From Actinotalea solisilvae (GTDB lineage Bacteria; Actinomycetota; Actinomycetes; Actinomycetales; Cellulomonadaceae), in NCBI RefSeq assembly GCF_016464425.1, contig NZ_JADDKQ010000009.1:186001-250000 (forward strand): 64,000 bases of DNA, written 5' to 3'. The position numbers were made by a program, and so were the translations under genes. The notes beneath the pieces were generated by a model. It had not been told where the DNA came from and made no database searches. It was given only the letters and a program-made list of their open reading frames with translations. This document shows positions 24,251-33,797 of the stretch, one piece after another (positions within the stretch are counted from its first letter, which is position 1; every line of letters begins with the position of its first letter).

Positions 24251-27068
24251 GCAGCCGCCACGCGGCCGGGCCGCCCGGGCGTCCGGGCGTCGGCACCCGC
24301 GTGCGCTCGCTCACCGCGTCGGCGGCGCTCCTCGGGCGACGTCGCGCGCGGCAGGACGCGGGCCTGCTCCTCGCGCTCGCGACCCTCGTGGCGCTGAGCA
24401 CGCTGCTCGCCGTCGGGGGGCCGCGCGTCGTCGCCGGCACGGTCGACGCCGGCGTCCAGGACGCGGTGACCGCCGCCGGCGCGGCGAGCGCCGTGGACGT
24501 GCGGTCCTCGGTCGGCGCGCCCGGCGGCGGCTTCACGCCCGCCCTCGCCGGGACCGAGCCCTTCGCCGCCTGGGCGCAGGACCTCACCGACCGCCTGCCG
24601 CCCGGCCTCGCGGCGGTCGTCGACGCGGCCACGCCGACGCTCGTCGGCCCCCCGGCGCCCCTCCTCGCGCGCGACGGCGTGCCCGACCCGGCGGACGACC
24701 CCGACGGCCAGGTCGAGCTCGCGGTCGCCCTGGTCCCCGCGGGCCTCGAGCTCGTCGCGGGCGCGCTGCCGGCGGAGCGGGTCCCCGGTGCGGCCGCCGA
24801 CGCCCCGGTCGAGGTCGTCGTGTCCGCCGCGGCGGCCGACGCGGCCGCGCTCGACGTCGGCACGCGGCTCACCGTCGCAGCGCCGCTCGGGCCGCTCGTG
24901 GCCGACGAGCGCGCCGCCGCCGGCCTCCTTGTGGTCGGCGTCGTGGCGCCCGCGGACGCCGGGCACGTCGCCTGGGAGGCCGTGCCCGAGACGTGGTCCC
25001 CCGTCGCGCGCGGGGAACGGTCCGACCGGTCCGCCTTCACGCGCCTCACCGCGCTCGCCGCGCCCGACGGCGTCGACCGGCTCATGACCTGGGGCAGCGT
25101 CTTCGAGGGGCGGGTGCGCCTCGACGTCGACCCCGCGGCCTTCACGGTCGCGCGCGCGCAGGCCGTGACGGCCGAGCTCACGGCCCTGCGCGCCGACGCC
25201 GGCGAGCTGTCACCCGGGCCGGTGACACTGCGGACCGGGCTCGACGACGCCCTCGCGTCCTACCCGCCGCAGGCGCGCGCCGCGCTGGCCCAGATGTCCG
25301 TGATGATCTCGGGCGTCGTCGGCGTCGCCGGCGTCGTGCTCGTCCTGCTGGCCCGCCTGCTCGTCGTGCGCCGCGGCGCCGTGCTCCACCTGGAGCGCGC
25401 GCGCGGCGCCTCGGCCCCGGCCGTGGGCCTGCGCGTGCTCGTGGAGTCGCTCGTCGTCACGGCCGCGGGCGTCGCGACCGGCCTCCTCGCCGCCGCGCTG
25501 CTCGTGCCGGGCCCGCTCGACGACGTCACCCCCCTCGTCGTCGTCGCGGGGGTGGCGCTCCTCGCCGGACCGGCCCAGGCCACGTGGCTCGTCCGGCGCG
25601 CCTGGACCGGCCGGCGCGAGCCCGCCAACCGCCAGGACCGCGCGCAGCTCGCGCGGCGACGGCGCGTGCGGCGGCTGGTCGTCGAGGCCGGCGTCGTGGT
25701 GCTCGCCGCCGCGGCGACGGTCGCGCTGCGCGGCCGTGGCCTGCTCCAGGGCACCACCGACGGCGTCGACCCGTTCCTCGCGGCCGGGCCCGTGCTCGTC
25801 GCGCTCGCGGTCACGCTGCACGTGCTGCGCGTCTACCCGTGGCCGGTCCGCGCCGCCGGCGCGCTCGGCGCGCGCACGCGGGGCGTCCTCGGTCTGCTCG
25901 GCGCGGTCCGCGCGCAGCGGGCGGTCGCTCCCCTGCCGCTCCTCGCTCTGACGCTCGGCATGGGCCTCGCCGTCGCGGGCGGCCTGCTCGTGGGCACGGT
26001 GCGCGCCGGGCAGGAGGACGCGAGCTGGGACCGGGTCGGCGCCGACGCGCGCGTCGACGACACGGGCCTCGCGGTGCCGCTCGACCGCGTCGACGACGCG
26101 CGCGACCTGCCCGGCGCCACGGTCGCCTCGGCCAAGGTCACCGGCGGCGTGTCCTTCTCCCTCGGCACCGACGCCGCGGACGTCACCGTGCTCGCGGTCG
26201 ACGACGGCTACGGCGCGCTGCTCGCCGCGGCGGCCGGGGCGCGCGACGACGAGGCGCTCGCGGCGTCGGCCGCGCGGGACGCCGACGCGCTCGAGGCGCT
26301 GCGCGGCGCCGCCGGCACGTCGGGCCCCGTGCCGGCGCTCGTCGACCCCGACCTCGCCGCGCGCGTCGTCGGGGACGGCACCGCCCTCTACCTCGGCGCC
26401 TCGTACATCCCGGTCGAGGTCGTGGGGACCGTGAGCGGCGGGCCCGCCGGCTACCTCGACGGGCCGTACGTGTACGTCGACCTCGAGGCCGTGGCGGCGC
26501 GCGCGGAAGCGGCACCCGAGGCCGACACGGTGTGGGTGGTGGGCGACGGCACCGCCGCGGCCGTCGCCGCGCTCGGCGTCCCGCCCGAGACCGTGACGAC
26601 CCGTGCGCAGTGGCTCGAGGCCCGCCGCGGGGGCGCGCTCCTCGCGGGCGTCGAGCGGCTCATGGTGCTCGCGGTCGCGGCGGTCTGCGTGCTCGGCACC
26701 GTCGCGCTCGTCGCCACCGTGCTCGCCGGCGCGCGCGAGCGCGGCCGCGCGCTGTCGATGCTGCGCACGCTCGGCATGAGCCCGCGGCTGGGGTGGTGGC
26801 TCGCGCTCGCCGAGCTCGCGCCGGTCGTGCTCGCCGCCCTGCTCGGCGGGACGCTCTCGGGCGTGCTCGTCGTGCTCGTGCTCGCCCCGGCGCTGGGCCT
26901 GGACGTCCTCGCGGGCGGCCTCGTCGTCCCGGCGCCGACGGTCGACGCCGACGTGATCGGGGGTCTCGCCGCCGGCGCGGCCCTGCTGCTCGTCCTCGCC
27001 GTGCTCGCCGAGGTGCTCGCGCACCGACGCGACCGGCTCAGCGAGGTCCTCAGGGTTGGAGAGACGGG

Positions 27069-27072
<4 letters not shown>
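24247..27072 (+). CDS. Large FtsX-type ABC transporter permease (second of operon)
   Basis: The 941-residue permease begins in a 4-bp ATGA overlap with the previous gene. One helix at about 38-60 precedes a large extracytoplasmic domain. Helices at about 350-375, 400-425 and 430-455 and further segments follow, then a second extracytoplasmic region and a C-terminal FtsX core ('RGRALSMLRTLGMSPRLGWW'). It is similar in layout to its neighbour but distinct in sequence, so the two probably form a heterodimer. It ends in a 4-bp overlap with an ATPase gene. Confidence 0.88.
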
Positions 27073-28111
<1,039 letters not shown>

Positions 28112-28115
<4 letters not shown>

Positions 28116-28891
28116 CGGGGACGCCGACCGTCACCGGGAAGGGGAACGGGGCCCGGGAGCGCACGGACCGGATCACCGGGACGGCCGGCAGCACGGGCAC
28201 GGCCGGTGCCCACGACGCGCCGATGGTCGTCGTCGAGGGCGTCGGCCGGACGTACGCGAGCGCCGCGCGCGAGGTCCACGCGCTCCGCGACGTGAGCTTC
28301 ACCGTGGCCCGCGGGGAGCTCGTCGCGCTCGTGGGCCGCTCGGGCTCGGGCAAGACGACGCTGCTCAACTGCGTCGGCGGCCTGGACCGCCCGACCGCGG
28401 GCCGCGTCGTGGTCGACGGCACGGAGGTGAGCGCGATCGACGAGCGCGCGCGCACGGCGCTGCGCCGGGACCGGCTCGCGTTCGTCTTCCAGACGTTCGG
28501 CCTCGTGCCCATGCTGTCGGCGGCCGAGAACGTCGGCCTGCCGCTGCGGCTGCGCCGCGCACCCGCCGCGGAGCGCGAGGAGCGGGTCGCGCACCTGCTC
28601 GAGCTCGTGGGCCTGACGCGGCACGCGGCGCAGCGCCCGGCCGAGCTCTCGGGTGGTCAGCAGCAGCGCGTCGCGATCGCGCGCGCGCTCGCGAACTCGC
28701 CCCGGCTGCTCGTCGCCGACGAGCCGACCGGCCAGCTCGACGCCGAGACCGGTGCGACCGTCATGGCGCTGCTGCGCACCGTCGTGCGCGCCGAGGGCAT
28801 GACCGCCATCGTCTCGACGCACGACGCGACGCTCCAGGCCATGGCCGACCGGACGCTGCGGCTCGCGGACGGACGCCTCGTCGACGCCTGA
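28112..28891 (+). CDS. ABC transporter ATP-binding protein (MacB/LolD type)
   Basis: The 259-residue ATPase has Walker A 'GRSGSGKTT', Q-loop 'FVFQTFGLVPML', signature LSGGQ, Walker B 'LLVADEPTGQLD' and H-loop 'IVSTHDA'. The first 36 residues are Gly/Thr-rich and probably disordered. It is the last of four genes joined by ATGA overlaps; two permeases and two ATPases suggest one heteromeric exporter with two different ATPase subunits (inference). Confidence 0.92.
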
Positions 28892-28894
28892 CGG

Positions 28895-29419
28895 TCAGGA
28901 GCGCGCGAGCGGCCCCGTCCAGAGCCGGCGGACCTCCTCGCGGTGCAGCTCGGCGCCGATGCCCTCGGCCCACGCGCGCACGTCGGCCCACGCCCGGTAG
29001 TCGCCGGCCTCGGAACGGACGAGCGCGACGACGGCGCGCTCGGCGAGGCTGAGGCCGCCCGTGTCGAGGCGCCCGGCGAAGGTCCGGTGCTCGCGCGCGC
29101 CGAGACGCACGAGGAGCGAGGGCACCTCCTCCGGGTCGTCGGCGGGCACGGGCTGGCGCCCGACCGGGCCCGACGAGAACAGCCACACGGGCCGGGGCGC
29201 GGCCGTGGCCAGCCGGTCCACGAAGGCCCGCGCCGACGCCGACCACCGGCCGACGTACACCGCGGAGCCGAGCACGACGGCGTCGTGGTCGAGGTCCTCC
29301 ACGTCGTCCGGGTCGCTCACCTCGGCGCGGTGGCCCGCGTCGCGCAGCGCCTCCGCGACGGCGTCGCCGATCTCCCGGGTCGAGCCGTGCCGCGAGGCGA
29401 CGGCGACGAGGACGCGCAT
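28895..29419 (-). CDS. Flavodoxin-domain protein (HemG-like)
   Basis: The 174-residue protein starts 'MRVLVAVASRHGSTREIG', an FMN phosphate-binding loop, followed by 'DAVVLGSAVYVGRW' and 'VWLFSSGPVG'. It resembles the flavodoxin family that includes menaquinone-dependent protoporphyrinogen oxidase HemG, but no haem genes are nearby, so only flavodoxin-like electron transfer is claimed. I chose ATG 29419 over ATG 29428 because GGGAG lies 9 bp before the former and touches the latter. Confidence 0.85.
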   Translation of the reverse strand: MRVLVAVASRHGSTREIGDAVAEALRDAGHRAEVSDPDDVEDLDHDAVVLGSAVYVGRWSASARAFVDRLATAAPRPVWLFSSGPVGRQPVPADDPEEVPSLLVRLGAREHRTFAGRLDTGGLSLAERAVVALVRSEAGDYRAWADVRAWAEGIGAELHREEVRRLWTGPLARS

Positions 29420-29443
29420 GGTGACCATCTCCCGGTCGGCGGT

Positions 29444-29460
29444 CCGGGCCTGCGGCCCGG
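29444..29460. repeat. Palindrome between divergent genes
   Basis: CCGGGCC-TGC-GGCCCGG is a perfect 7-bp inverted repeat between the flavodoxin and aldo/keto reductase starts. It could be an operator or simply a hairpin. Confidence 0.3.
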
Positions 29461-29553
29461 TGGGTGGCAGTGGCGCCGTCCGGCGCCGCTGACCCCAGCC
29501 TCACGCGCCGGGGACCGTGTGCGCGTGGGCAGGAGGTCCCGCAGACTGGCCGG

Positions 29554-30351
29554 ATGACGACGCCATCGACCCCGACCATCGACCTGCGGACCCCGACCGG
29601 CGACATCCCCATCCCCCTGCTGGGCCTCGGCACGTGGCAGTCCGAGGGCGACGACGCCTACCGCGCCGTGCGCCACGCCCTCGACGTCGGCTACCGGCAC
29701 GTCGACACGGCCACCGGCTACGGCAACGAAGACCAGGTGGGCCGCGGCATCGCCGCGGCCGGCGTGGACCGCGAGGACGTCTTCGTCACGACCAAGCTGC
29801 CGCCCGACGCGGCGGGTCGCGAGCGCGAGACGCTCGAGGCGAGCCTGCGCCTGCTCGGCACCGAGTACGTGGACCTGTGGCTCGTGCACTGGCCGCCGCA
29901 CAAGCAGGCCACCCCGAGCACCTGGCAGGCCTTCCGCGAGCTGCGCGACGAGGGCAAGGTCCGCGCGATCGGCGTGAGCAACTACTCGCTCGACCAGATC
30001 GACGAGCTGATCGAGGCGACCGACGAGGCGCCGGCGATCAACCAGATCCCGTGGAGCCCGGCCGACCACGACCCCATGCTCGTCTCGGGCCACGCCCAGC
30101 GCGAGGTCGCGCTCGAGGGCTACAGCCCCTTCAAGCGGACCGACGCCGACGACCCGGTGCTCGCCGAGATCGCCGGCGCCAAGGGCGCGACCGTCCAGCA
30201 GGTCGTGCTCGCGTGGCACCTGCGCCACCGGGTCGTCGTCATCCCGAAGTCGACGGACGAGGGCCGGATCGAGGCGAACCTCGCCGCGGTCGGGCTCGCG
30301 CTGAGCGACGAGGAGGTCGCGCGCATCGACGCCCTCGCCGGGCCGCACTGA
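29554..30351 (+). CDS. Aldo/keto reductase
   Basis: The 265-residue NADPH-dependent oxidoreductase has the complete catalytic tetrad: Asp51 and Tyr56 in 'DTATGYGNE', Lys81 in 'VTTKLPP' and His112 in 'VHWPP'. The C-terminal cofactor motif 'VVIPKSTDEGRIEANL' is present. It resembles the AKR5 group (2,5-diketo-gluconate reductase type); the physiological substrate is unknown. An AGGAGG lies 17 bp upstream, rather far. CAGACT exactly 6 bp before ATG 29554 suggests a leaderless start. Confidence 0.93.
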   Translation: MTTPSTPTIDLRTPTGDIPIPLLGLGTWQSEGDDAYRAVRHALDVGYRHVDTATGYGNEDQVGRGIAAAGVDREDVFVTTKLPPDAAGRERETLEASLRLLGTEYVDLWLVHWPPHKQATPSTWQAFRELRDEGKVRAIGVSNYSLDQIDELIEATDEAPAINQIPWSPADHDPMLVSGHAQREVALEGYSPFKRTDADDPVLAEIAGAKGATVQQVVLAWHLRHRVVVIPKSTDEGRIEANLAAVGLALSDEEVARIDALAGPH

Positions 30352-30407
30352 GGCACGCCCCCGGGCGCCGGTCGACATCCGCCGGCACGGGCGGTGACAC
30401 TGTCGCG

Positions 30408-31559
30408 GTGCTGCGCCGTCTGAGCGACCTCCCGCGCCGCGTCCGCCTGGCGGGCGCGGCCGCGGTGGTCGCCGTGCTCGCCCTGGGCGTCGCGATCGCC
30501 GTCGTGCAGGTGCGTGCCGCGGACGCCGCCGAGCGCCGGGAGGCCGCCGCCGCGACCCTCGCGGCCGAGCAGGAGCGCGCGGAGCGGGAACGGGCCGCGC
30601 GGGAGCAGGCCGAGCGCGGGCGCGCCGAGCGCGAGGCGGCGGCGGCGTGGGCGGCGTCGGTCGCGACGGCGGAGGTGCAGCTCACGGCGGCGGACGCGGT
30701 CCTGGCGGGGTCTGCCGCGCAGGTCGCCGACGACGCGGTGCGGGTCGCGCTCGTCGCCGCGATGGACGCCGTCCGCGCGCTCCTCGCGACGGCGCCCGCC
30801 GGCACGACGTCGGACGGCGACGCGGACCTGCTCGACGTCCCGGTCGCGGCGGACCTCGACGCCGCGGTCGCGGCGATGGACGCGGCGGCCGCCGCCGTCG
30901 CGCAGGCCCAGCAGGAGTGGCTCGCGGCCGAGGCCGCGCGCGTCGCCGAGGAGGAGGCGGCGCGCCGGGCCGAGGAGGAGGCCGCCGCCGCCGCGCCCCG
31001 GCCCGGCACGGGGGCGGGCTCCGGACGCACGCTCGGCGGACCGCCGAGCACCGGCGCCGGGCCGGACTGCGGCGGGCCGGCGTCGTACGAGCCGCCGAAG
31101 AACGACGGCCCGACGTTCTACACGTCGACGCCGTCGGAGACGGGCGACGGCAGCAACGGGCGCATCCCGGCCTCGCAGCTGAGCCCGCTCGGCTGGTGCC
31201 AGGACTCCCAGGGCAACCAGCAGTGGCTCCGCCCGGGCGCGGCCGCCGCCCTCACGTCGCTCAACGAGGCGTTCCGCGCGCAGTTCGGCGAGAACATCGC
31301 GATCGACATGACGTACCGCAGCTACGAGGACCAGGTCGAGATGCGCGAGGCCTACGGCTCGATCGCGGCGCGGCCGGGCACGTCCAACCACGGCACGGGG
31401 CTCGCCTTCGACACCTGGGAGTGGCAGGCCTACGCGTTCGGCTCCGAGCGCTACGACTGGCTGGTCGCGAACGGTCCGGCGTACGGCTGGGTCGCGCCGT
31501 CGTGGGCGCGGCAGGGCGGGTCCAACCCCGAGTACTGGCACTTCGAGTACGTCGGGTGA
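30408..31559 (+). CDS. Membrane-anchored D-alanyl-D-alanine carboxypeptidase (VanY/M15B family)
   Basis: The 383-residue protein has a short basic N-terminus, one transmembrane helix (about 15-33) and a long Ala/Glu-rich coiled-coil region (about 40-190). The extracellular M15 peptidase domain has the zinc motif 'SNHGTGLAFD' and the second metal/catalytic element 'EYWHFEYV'. It would trim peptidoglycan stem peptides outside the membrane. The frame stays open upstream; GTG 30408 is chosen because it precedes the basic-hydrophobic anchor and has GACACT 6 bp before it. Confidence 0.9.
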   Translation: MLRRLSDLPRRVRLAGAAAVVAVLALGVAIAVVQVRAADAAERREAAAATLAAEQERAERERAAREQAERGRAEREAAAAWAASVATAEVQLTAADAVLAGSAAQVADDAVRVALVAAMDAVRALLATAPAGTTSDGDADLLDVPVAADLDAAVAAMDAAAAAVAQAQQEWLAAEAARVAEEEAARRAEEEAAAAAPRPGTGAGSGRTLGGPPSTGAGPDCGGPASYEPPKNDGPTFYTSTPSETGDGSNGRIPASQLSPLGWCQDSQGNQQWLRPGAAAALTSLNEAFRAQFGENIAIDMTYRSYEDQVEMREAYGSIAARPGTSNHGTGLAFDTWEWQAYAFGSERYDWLVANGPAYGWVAPSWARQGGSNPEYWHFEYVG

Positions 31560-31676
31560 CGCGTGCCGGGACGACGCCACCCGGCCCCGGATGACAGAGT
31601 GAGGGCGGCGCCCCGCGACCAGGCGGGCACGCCACCGCGGCGACGAGGCCGCACCCGCACTGCTGGAGGCTCACCC

Positions 31677-33062
31677 ATGGCCGACACCGTCGTCGACCCC
31701 CATCCCGCCGCGGCCGGTCCGCACCCGGACCCGGGCCGCTCGCCCGAGCCGGACGACGAGCCGGACCCGGCGCTCTCGAGCGGCGTCCCGGACGTGGCGC
31801 CGGACTCCGCGCGCCCCACCCACGCGGGGCCGCTCGCGACCGCGCAGACGCAGCTCTCGGGCGCGATCCGGCGCCTCGGCTACGACGAGGGCATGCACGC
31901 GATGCTCGCGACGCCCCGGCGCGAGATCAACGTCGCGATCCCCCTGCGGCGCGACGACGGCTCGACCGAGCTCTTCCACGGGTTCCGGGTCCAGCACAAC
32001 GTCTCCCGCGGCCCGGGCAAGGGCGGCCTGCGCTACCACCCGAGCGTCGACGTCGACGAGGTGCGCGCGCTCGCGATGTGGATGACGTGGAAGTGCGCCG
32101 TCGTCGAGCTGCCCTACGGCGGCGCCAAGGGCGGCGTCGCGATCGACCCGCGGAACTACTCGCAGGCTGAGCTCGAGCGCGTCACGCGGCGGTACACGAG
32201 CGAGATCATGCCCATGATCGGCCCGGAGCGGGACATCATGGCGCCCGACGTCGGCACGGACGCCCAGACCATGGCGTGGGTCATGGACACCTACTCGGTC
32301 AACCAGGGCTACACCATCCCCGGCGTCGTGACGGGCAAGCCGCTCGAGGTGGGCGGCTCGCTCGGGCGGGCGACGGCGACGTCGCAGGGCGTGGTGCACT
32401 CGACCACCGCCGCGCTGCGCGAGCAGGGGCTCGAGCTGTCCGACGTGCGCGTGGCGGTCCAGGGCTTCGGCAAGGTCGGCTCGCACGCAGCGGCGATCTT
32501 CGCCCAGGGCGGGGCGCGCGTCGACGCCGTGTCCGACCAGTACGGCGGGCTGCACCGCAGCGGCGGCATCGACGTGCCGCGGCTGCTCGACCACGTGCGC
32601 CGCACGGGCTCGGTCGTCGACTTCCCGGAGGCGGACGAGCTCGACAACGAGCACCTGCTCACGCTCGACGTCGACGTCCTCGTGCCCGCCGCGGTCGAGG
32701 GCGTGCTCACCCACGAGAACGCCGACCAGGTCAAGGCGCGCTGGGTCGTCGAGGGCGCCAACGGCCCGACGACGGCGAAGGCGGACCGGATCCTCGGCGA
32801 CCGCGGCGTCGTCGTCGTCCCGGACATCCTCGCCAACGCGGGCGGCGTCATCGTGTCCTACTTCGAGTGGGTGCAGGCGCAGCAGGCGTACTGGTGGACC
32901 GAGGCCGAGATCGAGCAGCGGCTCGAGGAGCGCATGCTCCACGCGTACGACGCGGTCGCGGAGGTGTCGCGCCGCGAGCACGTCTCGCTGCGCGACGCGG
33001 CGCTGCTCATCGGCGTCCAGCGCGTCGCCCAGGCCCACCGCACCCGCGGCCTCTACCCCTGA
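31677..33062 (+). CDS. Glu/Leu/Phe/Val dehydrogenase (glutamate dehydrogenase type)
   Basis: The 461-residue enzyme interconverts glutamate and 2-oxoglutarate with ammonia. It has 'GPGKGGLRYHP', 'WKCAVVELPYGGAKGGVAID' (substrate-binding lysines) and the NAD(P)-binding 'VAVQGFGKVGSHAA'. About 50 acidic, Pro-rich N-terminal residues precede the conserved core and look disordered. ATG 31677 has GGAGG about 7 bp upstream. The length fits the hexameric catabolic group rather than the large mycobacterial type. Coenzyme preference is not certain. Confidence 0.92.
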   Translation: MADTVVDPHPAAAGPHPDPGRSPEPDDEPDPALSSGVPDVAPDSARPTHAGPLATAQTQLSGAIRRLGYDEGMHAMLATPRREINVAIPLRRDDGSTELFHGFRVQHNVSRGPGKGGLRYHPSVDVDEVRALAMWMTWKCAVVELPYGGAKGGVAIDPRNYSQAELERVTRRYTSEIMPMIGPERDIMAPDVGTDAQTMAWVMDTYSVNQGYTIPGVVTGKPLEVGGSLGRATATSQGVVHSTTAALREQGLELSDVRVAVQGFGKVGSHAAAIFAQGGARVDAVSDQYGGLHRSGGIDVPRLLDHVRRTGSVVDFPEADELDNEHLLTLDVDVLVPAAVEGVLTHENADQVKARWVVEGANGPTTAKADRILGDRGVVVVPDILANAGGVIVSYFEWVQAQQAYWWTEAEIEQRLEERMLHAYDAVAEVSRREHVSLRDAALLIGVQRVAQAHRTRGLYP

Positions 33063-33112
33063 CGGTCCGCGGCCGGCGCCGCGCGGCCGCCGACCCTCCC
33101 CGCCCCCGGCGC

Positions 33113-33233
33113 GGGGGGGGGGGGGGGGCCCCGCCGGGGGGGGGTGACACCACACCCCGGCGGGCCCCCCCCCCCCCCCGGGGGTGGCGGGGGGGGGTGG
33201 CGGGCCGGGGGGGGGGTTGTCCCCCCCCCCCCC
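33113..33233. repeat. Extreme poly-G/poly-C low-complexity tract
   Basis: Uninterrupted runs include 16 G (33113-33128), 9 G (33136-33144), 15 C (33165-33179), 9 G (33189-33197), 10 G (33207-33216) and 13 C (33221-33233). The G and C runs can pair with one another into very stable hairpins, and the four G runs could form a G-quadruplex. It lies after the glutamate dehydrogenase gene. Such runs are hard to sequence, so exact lengths are doubtful. Confidence 0.8.
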
Positions 33234-33313
33234 GACGCGAACCAGCGACCTCGGCGGACGAGGGAGTGCCGACGCGTGCGGGCGGGCGGCGTCGGTCGCG
33301 CGGTGGGACGACG

Positions 33314-33345
33314 AAGGCCCGGTCACCTGTTGGTGACCGGGCCTT
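33314..33345 (-). terminator. Intrinsic terminator after the tRNA pair
   Basis: A perfect 14-bp stem (33314-33327 with 33332-33345, loop TGTT) lies 6 bp beyond the 3' end of tRNA-Glu on the minus strand. It may also stop transcription from the left. Confidence 0.8.
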
Positions 33346-33351
33346 CCGCTG

Positions 33352-33424
33352 TACCCCCAAGGGGATTCGAACCCCTGTTACCGCCGTGAGAGGGCGGCGT
33401 CCTAGGCCACTAGACGATGGGGGC
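33352..33424 (-). tRNA. tRNA-Glu (anticodon CTC)
   Basis: The 73-nt gene folds into a standard cloverleaf. The acceptor stem is GCCCCCA with TGGGGGT and discriminator A. The anticodon loop reads CCCTCTCAC with CTC, and the T-arm contains GGTTCGAATCC. CCA is not encoded. It follows tRNA-Gln by 87 bp on the same strand and precedes a strong terminator. Confidence 0.95.
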
Positions 33425-33511
33425 CTGGACCGTCCTGGACACCTGTCGGTGCGAGGACGTCGATACCTTACAACATGCTGACCGGTGGTCCTGACGGACC
33501 GCTGATCAACG

Positions 33512-33583
33512 CTGGGGTACCAGGACTCGAACCTAGACTAAGTGAACCAGAATCACTCGTGCTGCCAATTACACCATACCCCA
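33512..33583 (-). tRNA. tRNA-Gln (anticodon CTG)
   Basis: The 72-nt gene has acceptor stem TGGGGTA with TACCCCA and discriminator G. The anticodon arm GTGATTCTGGTTCAC has CTG, and the T-arm contains GGTTCGAGTCC. CCA is not encoded. It is upstream of tRNA-Glu and probably co-transcribed with it. Confidence 0.95.
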
Positions 33584-33652
33584 TGGGGGTATCCGGCCCA
33601 CCATCCCGACGCCCCTCGCGGAGCGGCCAGGCAGACCTCGTACCGGCGGGGA

Positions 33653-33682
33653 ACACTACCCGAGCGCCCGCCGCAGGTCCAA
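33653..33682 (-). promoter_or_regulatory. Candidate promoter of the tRNA-Gln/tRNA-Glu unit
   Basis: On the minus strand TTGGAC (33682-33677), an 18-bp spacer and TAGTGT (33658-33653) lie about 70 bp before tRNA-Gln. Confidence 0.5.
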
Positions 33683-33797
33683 ACGCGGGTGGCGCCCGAC
33701 CGGTCCCGCGCCCGCCCTGGACGGGCGCCGGGCTCGGACGGTCGGCGGCCCGGGCGTCGGGCGGCCGGGCCGCGTCGCGCGTGCGACGATGCCGGGC

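Noticed and set aside
33113..33233. The poly-G/poly-C tract as a CRISPR or recombination attachment site beside the tRNA genes
   Set aside because: There is no spaced repeat structure, integrase gene or duplicated tRNA end nearby.
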